From assembly GCA_009885445.1 (NCBI GenBank), contig VFKQ01000328.1, positions 1 to 20,184 of the forward strand: a stretch of 20,184 nucleotides of DNA, in the 5' to 3' direction. Under the pieces are notes generated by a model. The model was given only the letters and a program-made list of their open reading frames with translations. It was not told where the DNA came from and made no database searches. Source of the DNA: Anaerolineaceae bacterium (GTDB lineage Bacteria; Chloroflexota; Anaerolineae; Anaerolineales; Villigracilaceae). The translations under genes were made by a program, and so were the position numbers. Shown here in pieces: positions 14,635 to 20,184 of the stretch (within the stretch, counting starts at the first letter, position 1; each line of letters begins with the position of its first letter).

Positions 14635-15474
14635 ATGAAAAAAGAATTGATACTTGAACTCTTTCGACAATTTGAAGACGCGTGTTACCTCTACAATAAA
14701 ATCGAGTGTTGGAGCGCGCGTGATTTGCAGAGGATTTTAGGCTACACAGAGTGGCGAAATTTCCTGAATGCAGTTGAAAAGGCAAAAATAGCCTGTGAGA
14801 ATGTAGGCGTTGCTGTGCCTGATCATTTTGTTGATGTCAACAAAATGATAGAGATTGGCAAAGGCGGACAGCGGGAGGTGGATGATGTTGCCCTTACCCG
14901 CTACGCTTGCTACCTGATTGCCCAAAACGGCGACCCGTCCAAAAATGAAATCGCATTTGCGCAGACTTACTTTGCAGTGCAAACGCGCAAACAGGAAATC
15001 ATTGAGCAACGTTTGCTGGATGTAGACCGAGTCTCGGCGCGCGATAAACTTTCCAAATCCGAAAAGAAACTATCCGGCATCATTTATGAACGCGGCGTGG
15101 ACGATCGGGGCTTTGCCATTATCCGCTCGAAAGGTGACCGGGCTTTGTTTGGCGGCTACTCCACCAATGAGATGAAAAAGAAGCTGGCCATTCCGGATGG
15201 CAGACCCTTGGCGGATTTTCTGCCCACGTTGACCATCAAAGCGAAGGACTTTGCAACGGAGCTGACCAGTCACAATGCGATAGAAAAGGATTTGAGGGGA
15301 GAAAACCAAATTTCCAGCGAACACGTGGAAAACAATCAGGCCGTGCGCAAGATATTGATCGAGCGTGGGGTAAAGCCCGAAGCTCTGCCTCCCGCCGACG
15401 ATGTTCGGAAAATTCAGCGAAAACTGGATGCGGATGAAAAGAAATTGCTCAAGGATGCGAAGAGGAAGAAATGA
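14635..15474 (+). CDS. dinD: DinD-like DNA-damage-inducible protein D
   Basis: The protein has 279 residues, about the size of E. coli DinD, an SOS-induced protein reported to inhibit RecA filament activity. The N-terminal half is the BRO-N-like part (CYLYNKIECWSARDLQRILGYTEWRNFLNAVEKAKIACENVG), then DDVALTRYACYLIAQNGDPSK.EIAFAQTYFAVQTRKQE, a family hallmark. The C-terminal half is a charged helical region (YERGVDDRGFAIIRSKGDRALFGGYST...) ending in a Lys/Arg tail. GGAGG at 14625-14629 supports the ATG at 14635. No clear LexA box was recognised upstream. The gene stands between lipA and a second, partial lipA 3' end, so it was probably acquired. It is more A-rich than its neighbours, in line with transfer. 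DinD-like genes are often mobile; a defence or SOS role is inference. Confidence 0.9.
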   Translation: MKKELILELFRQFEDACYLYNKIECWSARDLQRILGYTEWRNFLNAVEKAKIACENVGVAVPDHFVDVNKMIEIGKGGQREVDDVALTRYACYLIAQNGDPSKNEIAFAQTYFAVQTRKQEIIEQRLLDVDRVSARDKLSKSEKKLSGIIYERGVDDRGFAIIRSKGDRALFGGYSTNEMKKKLAIPDGRPLADFLPTLTIKAKDFATELTSHNAIEKDLRGENQISSEHVENNQAVRKILIERGVKPEALPPADDVRKIQRKLDADEKKLLKDAKRKK

Positions 15475-15485
15475 AGAACACTCTT

Positions 15486-15563
15486 CAGGTCCGCGCGTTG
15501 AGTGTGGTGCATCGAAAGTTGTATGGGGAGAGAATAGCGACTGGAGATTAGAGGATTGGAACT
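15486..15563 (+). pseudogene. Remnant lipA 3' end (right copy of direct repeat)
   Basis: The reading frame encodes QVRALSVVHRKLYGE, the same 15 residues as the lipA C-terminus. The first 29 bases are identical; after that the codons differ only synonymously (cgg/cga, aaa/aag, ctt/ttg, gga/ggg, gaa/gag). The purine-rich flank ending ATTGGA is also shared. It has no start and is a leftover or donor tail of a diverged lipA. Confidence 0.75.
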
Positions 15564-15566
15564 CCT

Positions 15567-15619
15567 GTCGGCAAAAGGTCAGCGGGAATTTTGTTGAACT
15601 TCATTGCCACATATTTTTA
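15567..15619 (+). repeat. Direct repeat A flanking the ABM-fold gene
   Basis: About 50 bases, from GTCGGCAAAAGGTC to CATTGCCACATATTT, recur with roughly 85-90% identity at 16199-16247. The two copies bracket the small gene at 15717-16133. Confidence 0.7.
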
Positions 15620-15716
15620 GTGGGCACATAATCTGCATATAGGTACTTGAGCGGAAATCCGTCCGGTTAAAACATACTTTTGCAAATTACCAGCTAGAAA
15701 CGAAAGAGACGCAGTT

Positions 15717-16133
15717 ATGGCTAAGATTCCCTGGACCTTCCGAATTCAACCCGACCCGAATCAAGGGTATTTCGTGGTTTTCACGAGTGGCTTGGCTATT
15801 TCTATTTCCTGGCGGAATCTGCGTAAGATATGGGCTTTTCAGCAATATACACTTCGCATTATTAAACAGTTGAAGCAGTCCGATGGTTGTGTGGGGTTTT
15901 CGTTGGGTGCGAAAATCAAATCATTTGAGGGCTCGACGATCTCAGTGTGGGAGGATATCGAATCGTTTCGGCGATTTCAAAAGGGAAATCCGCATAAGGA
16001 AGCGATGGAAGTGTTGAGCTTGGATTTGACAGGTAAGTTTCAGTATGTACAATGGAAGAGCCAAGGCGATGCGCTTCCACGCACCTGGAAGGAAGCAGAA
16101 GATCGTCTAAAACCCGCGGAACAATCTGCTTAA
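15717..16133 (+). CDS. Small ABM-like (dimeric alpha/beta barrel) protein
   Basis: This 138-residue cytoplasmic protein is not assigned to a named family with confidence. The segment GSTISVWEDIESFRRFQKGNPHKEAMEVL (about 72-100) is typical of antibiotic-biosynthesis-monooxygenase-like or DUF3291-type ferredoxin folds, in which a strand 'T.S.WED' is followed by a helix and 'HKEAM'. Trp and Phe residues are frequent, as in heme- or quinone-handling relatives, but no catalytic residue can be named. The ATG at 15717 has only a weak GAAAGAG upstream. The gene lies between direct repeats A and B, so it looks like an inserted cassette. The 160 bases upstream of the start hold no clear promoter. Confidence 0.75.
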   Translation: MAKIPWTFRIQPDPNQGYFVVFTSGLAISISWRNLRKIWAFQQYTLRIIKQLKQSDGCVGFSLGAKIKSFEGSTISVWEDIESFRRFQKGNPHKEAMEVLSLDLTGKFQYVQWKSQGDALPRTWKEAEDRLKPAEQSA

Positions 16134-16188
16134 CTGCTACTACCCATAGCGTTATGCAGACGCAAACCATTCGGTATTTAAACCCCTG

Positions 16189-16222
16189 CTCCCTTCGGGT
16201 CGAAAGGTCGGCGGGAGTTTTT
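16189..16222 (+). terminator. Possible terminator after the ABM-like gene
   Basis: CTCCC (16189-16193) pairs with GGGAG (16213-16217), with partial pairing CCTTCG/CGAAAGG in between, followed by TTTTT. The stem is short. It overlaps direct repeat B. Confidence 0.4.
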
Positions 16223-16247
16223 GTTGAATAGTCATTGCCACATATTT
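16199..16247 (+). repeat. Direct repeat B flanking the ABM-fold gene
   Basis: This is the right-hand copy of the repeat at 15567-15619. It ends two bases before the stop codon of the converging small membrane protein gene, so it represents the 3' flank of that gene. Confidence 0.7.
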
Positions 16248-16248
16248 C

Positions 16249-16593
16249 CTAATCGCAGTTCGGCGCGCCCAGAAAACAAGGCGTTTGATCCTGCAAGATA
16301 GCGAGCCAGAGCCACGCCAGCAAGATGGATAAAACGACTCGGCTGACAATTTCAGCAAGGCGGAGCGTGGCACTGTCTGTGCTGCAGGCGACGGGCATGA
16401 TGGTGGCGATAAAAAGAATCGGCAAAAGCAACAAGATGCCAAACAAGGGGAGCGGAAAGCTTTCGTTAAAATCCCGCCTATTCACCAATTCCATAAGTAT
16501 GAAGGGGAGTGTCCCCAGTAAGCCTGCGATCGCCGGCCATTTCAGGTTGAGCAGAGAGATTTTCGTGCAAAACCCTTTCTGCTTCTTTTCCAC
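16249..16593 (-). CDS. Small integral membrane protein, unknown function
   Basis: The protein has 114 residues, with three predicted transmembrane segments at about 19-37, 46-68 and 82-100, a basic N-terminus and the short tail QDQTPCFLGAPNCD. The tail, with two cysteines, and the 'RRDFNESFPLPLFGILLLLPI' segment look conserved, as in small hypothetical proteins of Chloroflexota and cyanobacteria; this is recalled, not searched. The GTG start shares its G with the last base of the histidine kinase stop (TAGTG), so translation is probably coupled and this is the last gene of the signalling operon. It could serve as a membrane partner or anchor for the soluble kinase, but no function is known. 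Confidence 0.7.
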   Translation of the reverse strand: MEKKQKGFCTKISLLNLKWPAIAGLLGTLPFILMELVNRRDFNESFPLPLFGILLLLPILFIATIMPVACSTDSATLRLAEIVSRVVLSILLAWLWLAILQDQTPCFLGAPNCD

Positions 16594-17798
16594 TACTGGC
16601 GCGGAACAGTCTTTGCGCCCCTAGGCAGGCGGACGGTGAAGGTGGTGCCCATGCCCGCTTTGCTTTTTACTTCAATCGAGCCATTGTGGCCTTGAATAAT
16701 TTGTTTGCAAATGGAGAGTCCCAGGCCGGTGCCGCTGGTTTTGGTCTCATGCTCGCGCACGCGGAAAAACTTTTCAAATAGATGCGGCAAGGCTTCGGCG
16801 GGGATGCCAATGCCCGTGTCTTGAATGGAAATTAGAATGTGTGTTGTATTGGATTCCGCCGAAAGGATGGTCGAGCCATTGGGGCGGTTATATTTTATGG
16901 CGTTGCTGAGCAGGTTGATCACCACCTGTTTGATTTTGTCGCGATCTGCTTCGAGGGTAGGCATTTCTTCAGGGACATTTATCTTGATGGACACATGCTC
17001 TTCGTCTGCCTTGCCCTGCAGCATGTCTTTGCATTCATTCAACAAGTCAGCCAGATTGAAACGCGTCTTGCGGAATTGGACGCGGCCCGATTCGAGGCGC
17101 GCCAGGTCGAGGAACGAAGTGGCTAGCGCGTTCAGTCGCAGAGTCTCATTGTGCAGGTTGCTGATGATTTGCGTGCGTTGCTCTTCTTTAATTTCCGGGC
17201 GCATGAGCAGGTAGGTGGCTGTGCTTAAGGAGGCCAGCGGTGTGCGCAGTTCGTGCACGAATTCAGAGATAAGGTCTGATTGTTGAAACAGGCGCGCGTT
17301 CTCAATGGCCACTGCGGCTTGCGAACCGAGCACCAGCATTAGGCTTTCGTCAGCATCGCTAAACGTGCCGCTTTTTTTGTTGAGCACTTCGAGTACGCCG
17401 ACAACTTTTTCTTTGTTGATTAACGGTACGCCCAAAAGCGACTTGGTGGCGTACCCCACAGTCTGTTCGATGTCGCCGAAGAAACGCTCATCTACGTGGA
17501 CGTCGTCTGTGCGCATGGGCTTGCGATTGGTGACGATCCAGCCGGCAATGCTTCCCTCCAGCGGCACGTTGAGTCCGCGCATGATTTGCTGGTCTATGTT
17601 GGTGGCGGTTTGAAAGTATAGGCGCCGCGCGGTGCTGTCATACAGCAAAATCGAGCCGGCCTCGGCTTCGGTGATCTCCGTCGCCGCGTTAACGATTCGG
17701 TCGAGAAGCTCGTCCAGGTCGAGGGTCGAGGCGAGGTCGCGGGCGATCTCTATCAGCCGGCGATACCCCTCAAGTCGTTGGGTTTCGATTTCAGCCAT
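16593..17798 (-). CDS. GAF-domain sensor histidine kinase (soluble)
   Basis: The protein has 401 residues and no transmembrane segment, so it senses a cytoplasmic signal. An N-terminal helix leads to a GAF domain (about 28-170: LDELLDRIVNAATEITEAEAGSILLYD...SLLGVPLINKEKVVGVLEVLN). The dimerisation domain has the phospho-acceptor His182 in FVHELRTPL. The ATPase domain shows the N box (NLLSNAIKYN, 295-304), G1 DTGIGIP (327-333), the F box FEKFFRV and G2 GTGLGL (356-361). All catalytic motifs are intact. Its ATG overlaps the end of the Sir2 gene by 8 bases and its stop touches the membrane protein start. The response regulator domain encoded at the head of the same operon is the likely phosphate receiver. 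The GAF ligand is unknown. Confidence 0.95.
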   Translation of the reverse strand: MAEIETQRLEGYRRLIEIARDLASTLDLDELLDRIVNAATEITEAEAGSILLYDSTARRLYFQTATNIDQQIMRGLNVPLEGSIAGWIVTNRKPMRTDDVHVDERFFGDIEQTVGYATKSLLGVPLINKEKVVGVLEVLNKKSGTFSDADESLMLVLGSQAAVAIENARLFQQSDLISEFVHELRTPLASLSTATYLLMRPEIKEEQRTQIISNLHNETLRLNALATSFLDLARLESGRVQFRKTRFNLADLLNECKDMLQGKADEEHVSIKINVPEEMPTLEADRDKIKQVVINLLSNAIKYNRPNGSTILSAESNTTHILISIQDTGIGIPAEALPHLFEKFFRVREHETKTSGTGLGLSICKQIIQGHNGSIEVKSKAGMGTTFTVRLPRGAKTVPRQ

Positions 17799-18552
17799 GA
17801 ATCACTCTTTGGGCAATGGCAGGCAGGGCTTGGGCCACGTCCTGCAAAATGACAACATCCGCACGCGCGTTCAAGTAGGTGGGACTGTTGTTGATGATGA
17901 TGAGGTGCGCGCCGGCCTCGAGCGCCTGCATGGGCAAACCCGCTATCGGCAGGACTTCGAGCGAGGAACCGGCCACCAGCACGAGGTCACACAGACGCGC
18001 TTCCTGTTGCGCTTGTCGCCAGACGGCCTGTGGCAATTGTTCGCCGAAGAGAATCACATCTGGTTTAAGCAATGCGCCGCACTGCGGGCAATGCGGCAGG
18101 TTTCCATTTTCAATAAAGGCCGCCAGAAATTCTCCCGATGCCGTTCGTGCGTAGCATTGCGTGCAGGAGAGCGTGGCCAGTGTGCCGTGGATTTCGAGAA
18201 TATTTTCTGCGCCTGCTTTTTGATGCAGGCTGTCTATGTTCTGCGTCACAATGCTGTGGATACGCCCGGCTTTTTGTAATTTGGCCAGGGCCAGATGGGC
18301 CGGGTTGGGCAGCGCAGCGCAAATCTGTTGCGCCAGCGGACGGAACCAGCCAAAAAATTTTTCGGGCGCGGTGCGAAAGGTGTGCAGCGAGGCCACTTCG
18401 AGCGGCTCGTCACGCGACCATAAGCCTGTGCCCTCTGAACGAAAATCGGGAATGCCCGAGGCAGTGGAAATGCCGGCGCCGGTGAGCGCCAGCACACGCC
18501 GCGCCTGTGCGAGCAACTCAGCCGCAGATTCAATCAGGCCTGAGTCTTGCAT
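17791..18552 (-). CDS. Sir2-family NAD-dependent protein deacylase
   Basis: This 253-residue sirtuin is predicted to remove acetyl or other acyl groups from lysines, consuming NAD. The Rossmann NAD-binding motif GAGIS lies at 25-29 with GIPDFRS after it, TQNID at 103-107, and the catalytic base His122 in EIHG. The zinc-binding cysteines are Cys130/Cys133 and Cys155/Cys158 (CPQCG), with GSSLEV at 195-200. The usual Tyr/Arg pair of desuccinylases (YxxR near residue 60-70) is not evident: the region reads LHTFRTAPEKFF, so deacetylation is more likely. The start overlaps the stop of the upstream response-regulator gene by one base (TAATG), and its end overlaps the histidine kinase start by 8 bases. 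Placement between a response regulator and a kinase is unusual and suggests a shared pathway. Confidence 0.95.
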   Translation of the reverse strand: MQDSGLIESAAELLAQARRVLALTGAGISTASGIPDFRSEGTGLWSRDEPLEVASLHTFRTAPEKFFGWFRPLAQQICAALPNPAHLALAKLQKAGRIHSIVTQNIDSLHQKAGAENILEIHGTLATLSCTQCYARTASGEFLAAFIENGNLPHCPQCGALLKPDVILFGEQLPQAVWRQAQQEARLCDLVLVAGSSLEVLPIAGLPMQALEAGAHLIIINNSPTYLNARADVVILQDVAQALPAIAQRVIHG

Positions 18553-19706
18553 TAGAGCAGGGCTTCCAACTCCATGATTTTGTCGGTTAATTTATTCACT
18601 TGTTTGGCCGTCACGCCGTCGGGTTGACAAAGCACCGCCGCAGTTTGCATGCGTGTGGCCTGTGTCAGCAATTCTGGCGCGGCAGTGAATGTGACAGTTA
18701 AGGGATAGTCCAATTGGTCTTGGACCATGGAAGCCGACAGTTGCGTATCAGAGCGCACACGGTTGTTAAGCGCGGTGAGCAACTTTTCTTTTTTGAAACC
18801 CAGTTTAATAATTTCATCGATCAAGGCGCGCGTGTGCACAATCGAGTTCGGCACTCCCTCCAGCACCACCATCAGTTGATTGCACATCGGGATTACTTTT
18901 TGCGCATACGGCGAAAGACCACTGCCCAGGTCGAGCACAACAAAGCGCCCCAGCGTGGAAAGGCGTTTCACCAGTTTCTCGTAATTGGCCAACTGGCTGG
19001 TCAGGTGGATGTCGCCCGGTTGCGAGGAAGCCAGCAAAAGTCGGACTCCCGAAAGGTGCGGAATCAGCGCCTCACGCACCCGCTCACGCGTGACGTCGGC
19101 CGGGTCGCCGGCGAGGAAGCGGGCCAGCGTCTTTTGGTCGTTCAGCCCCAGGTCCATGCCGAGCGTGCCTTTGCCGGGTACCAATTCCGCCAACACCACC
19201 TCAGATTTACTGCGCGAGAACAGGTTGGCGGCAACATTGATTGCCAGTGTAGTGACGCCCAGTCCGCCGCGCGCGCTTAACACGCCGATCACGGTGCCCT
19301 TTTTTTGATGTAGCGATCCCGTATCTACTTTGCGCGGGATGCGTTCCAGCAATGCTTTTACATGCGCCTGCAATTCAGAGGGATGCGTGGGCTTGGTCAG
19401 GTAATCGTCTGCGCCCGATTCGAAACCGGCAACCTTGTCGTTCAGTTGACTGTTGGCAGTGAACATCAAAATGGGCGTGGAAGCTGTGGCCGGCGTACTG
19501 CGTAAACGGCGGGCCACTTCATACCCGTCCATTTCGGGCATCATCACATCCAATAGAATCAAGTCGGGCAGTTCTTCAAAGGCTTTACTTAAGCCCTGCT
19601 GGCCGCTATTGGCAACACTAATCTGATAGCCCTGACGTTGCAACATCAATCCCACCAGCCGCAGGGTATCCATATCATCGTCAATCACTAAAACTTTTGC
19701 ACTCAT
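18552..19706 (-). CDS. Response regulator fused to TadZ/CpaE-like (MinD/ParA family) ATPase
   Basis: The protein has 384 residues. An N-terminal receiver domain (about 1-122) has the acidic pocket Asp9-Asp11, phospho-acceptor Asp53 in LLDVMMPEMDG, Thr83 and Lys105. After a linker, residues about 137-384 form a MinD/ParA-type domain starting TVIGVLSARGGLGVTTLAINVAA. The Walker A is atypical: both lysines of KGGxGKT are replaced (Arg146 and Val151), as in TadZ/CpaE proteins, which help place pilus or secretion machinery. 'FVVLDLGSGLSP' is the Walker B-like segment. The ATG at 19706 is chosen: it opens MSAKVLVIDDD, and a weak promoter lies 8 bases upstream; an upstream ATG at 19736 would add an unusual extension. 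It is the first gene of the four-gene operon. No tad pilus genes are seen in the window. Confidence 0.9.
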   Translation of the reverse strand: MSAKVLVIDDDMDTLRLVGLMLQRQGYQISVANSGQQGLSKAFEELPDLILLDVMMPEMDGYEVARRLRSTPATASTPILMFTANSQLNDKVAGFESGADDYLTKPTHPSELQAHVKALLERIPRKVDTGSLHQKKGTVIGVLSARGGLGVTTLAINVAANLFSRSKSEVVLAELVPGKGTLGMDLGLNDQKTLARFLAGDPADVTRERVREALIPHLSGVRLLLASSQPGDIHLTSQLANYEKLVKRLSTLGRFVVLDLGSGLSPYAQKVIPMCNQLMVVLEGVPNSIVHTRALIDEIIKLGFKKEKLLTALNNRVRSDTQLSASMVQDQLDYPLTVTFTAAPELLTQATRMQTAAVLCQPDGVTAKQVNKLTDKIMELEALL

Positions 19707-19714
19707 GTCGGCAA

Positions 19715-19743
19715 AGTCTAGCATAAAGAAGCTCATCCAGCAA
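19715..19743 (-). promoter_or_regulatory. Possible promoter of the signalling operon
   Basis: On the minus strand, TTGCTG (19738-19743), a 17-base spacer and TAGACT (19715-19720) precede the ATG at 19706 by 8 bases. The boxes are weak matches, but the spacing fits a leaderless start. It overlaps the divergent tmRNA promoter. Confidence 0.35.
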
Positions 19744-19770
19744 GACAGAGGCGTGTTGCAGAGGTATAAT
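19742..19770 (+). promoter_or_regulatory. ssrA promoter
   Basis: AAGACA (19742-19747), a 17-base spacer and TATAAT (19765-19770) are in place for transcription from about 19777. That leaves about 20 bases for RNase P to remove before the mature 5' end. Confidence 0.7.
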
Positions 19771-19795
19771 GAACTTGGGCATTGGCCCTTCTTCT

Positions 19796-20180
19796 GGGGA
19801 TGACAGGCTTCGACGGAGGAGGCTGGTCCCGGAATGCGAGCCGAGCGGCGCCGATTCTCGTAAACTCAGCGCAAAAACCTCAAGTGCCAATCGCACTTCA
19901 TACGCTGCTATGCCCCTCGCCGCCTAAGGTGAGATCATAACAGTACGGTCTTCTTAGGAAGACCGCGTCCACCTGCCCCGACCTCCGCCAGGGACAGGCC
20001 CGGGCGAGACAAACGCGGAGTGCTGTGTGTGACGCCGTGACACGCACAAAAGACAAAGCGGCTGGTCGCAGGTGAAATGTGTCGGATGAGTTACTTGCGA
20101 TGACCACACTCGACCGACTACGCTCGTAGATTTTCGAGGGTCGAATCTTTCGGACCCGGGTTCGATTCCCGGCATCTCCA
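19796..20180 (+). ncRNA. ssrA: Transfer-messenger RNA (tmRNA)
   Basis: tmRNA rescues stalled ribosomes by acting first as tRNA-Ala, then as message for a degradation tag. The 5' end GGGGATGACAGGCTTCGAC is a family hallmark. GGGGATG pairs with CATCTCC (20173-20179) to form the acceptor stem, and the T arm CCGGGTTCGATTCCCGG precedes it. The tag frame, from the resume codon GCC at 19886 to TAA at 19925-19927, encodes ANRTSYAAMPLAA, ending in the LAA expected for protease recognition. The 3' CCA is not encoded (ACAAC follows), so it must be added afterwards. Length is about 385 bases, one-piece form. It is divergent from the signalling operon. Confidence 0.95.
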
Positions 20181-20184
20181 CAAC

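Noticed and set aside
15401..15631. Plus-strand open frame of 76 residues after dinD
   Set aside because: It runs out of frame through the dinD end, the lipA tail remnant and repeat A; no start signal and no domain.
16135..16260. attB/attP-like site with a tRNA gene at the cassette border
   Set aside because: No tRNA cloverleaf could be found there and no integrase gene is in the window. Only the direct repeats are supported.

Overview
The window looks like a chromosomal segment of a Chloroflexota bacterium, most likely class Anaerolineae. This is inferred from protein style (threonine/proline-rich lipoproteins and membrane-anchored SH3 proteins, GAF-histidine kinase, PknB-type kinase), from an RpoC with a long coiled-coil insert, and from dispersed palindromic intergenic repeats. 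No 16S gene or database search supports the placement. The content is mostly housekeeping and signalling, with one small accessory patch at about 14.54-16.25 kb. There is no CRISPR array, phage module or transposase.

Layout. The window opens with the last codons of an unidentified gene (1-64), a STAS-domain anti-sigma-factor antagonist, a hairpin repeat and an NHL-propeller lipoprotein. A large hairpin and a good promoter precede rpoC, which ends in a strong terminator at about 6.15 kb. An SH3-domain lipoprotein then converges on a DUF971 gene across a second copy of the hairpin repeat. A minus-strand pair follows (lipid kinase, then a membrane-anchored SH3 protein), divergent from a PknB-like Ser/Thr kinase. 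Plus-strand genes continue with rpe, an alpha/beta hydrolase behind a perfect 18-bp palindrome, a full-length NfeD protease and lipA. The accessory patch holds a dinD-like gene and a small ABM-fold gene, each between direct repeats. Last is a tightly overlapping minus-strand signalling operon (response regulator-TadZ/ParA fusion, Sir2 deacylase, GAF histidine kinase, small membrane protein), divergent from ssrA (tmRNA).

How the parts work together. RpoC supplies the polymerase beta' subunit and tmRNA rescues stalled ribosomes. Rpe serves the pentose phosphate pathway and LipA makes lipoyl cofactor. The rest senses envelope, redox or nutrient state: STAS switch, PknB kinase, NfeD membrane protease, and a two-component system built with an NAD-dependent deacylase and a MinD/ParA-type ATPase.

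The most notable sequence-level signals are: (a) a recurring TATAAT-N6-8-ATG arrangement implying leaderless transcripts for five genes; (b) a duplicated lipA 3' end flanking dinD, in which the extra copy differs from lipA only synonymously over 15 codons; (c) a second gene cassette between about 50-bp repeats right beside it; (d) two tandem CAAGCGCTTG palindromes exactly 20 bp apart in the rpoC leader; (e) the four-gene Sir2/two-component/TadZ operon.
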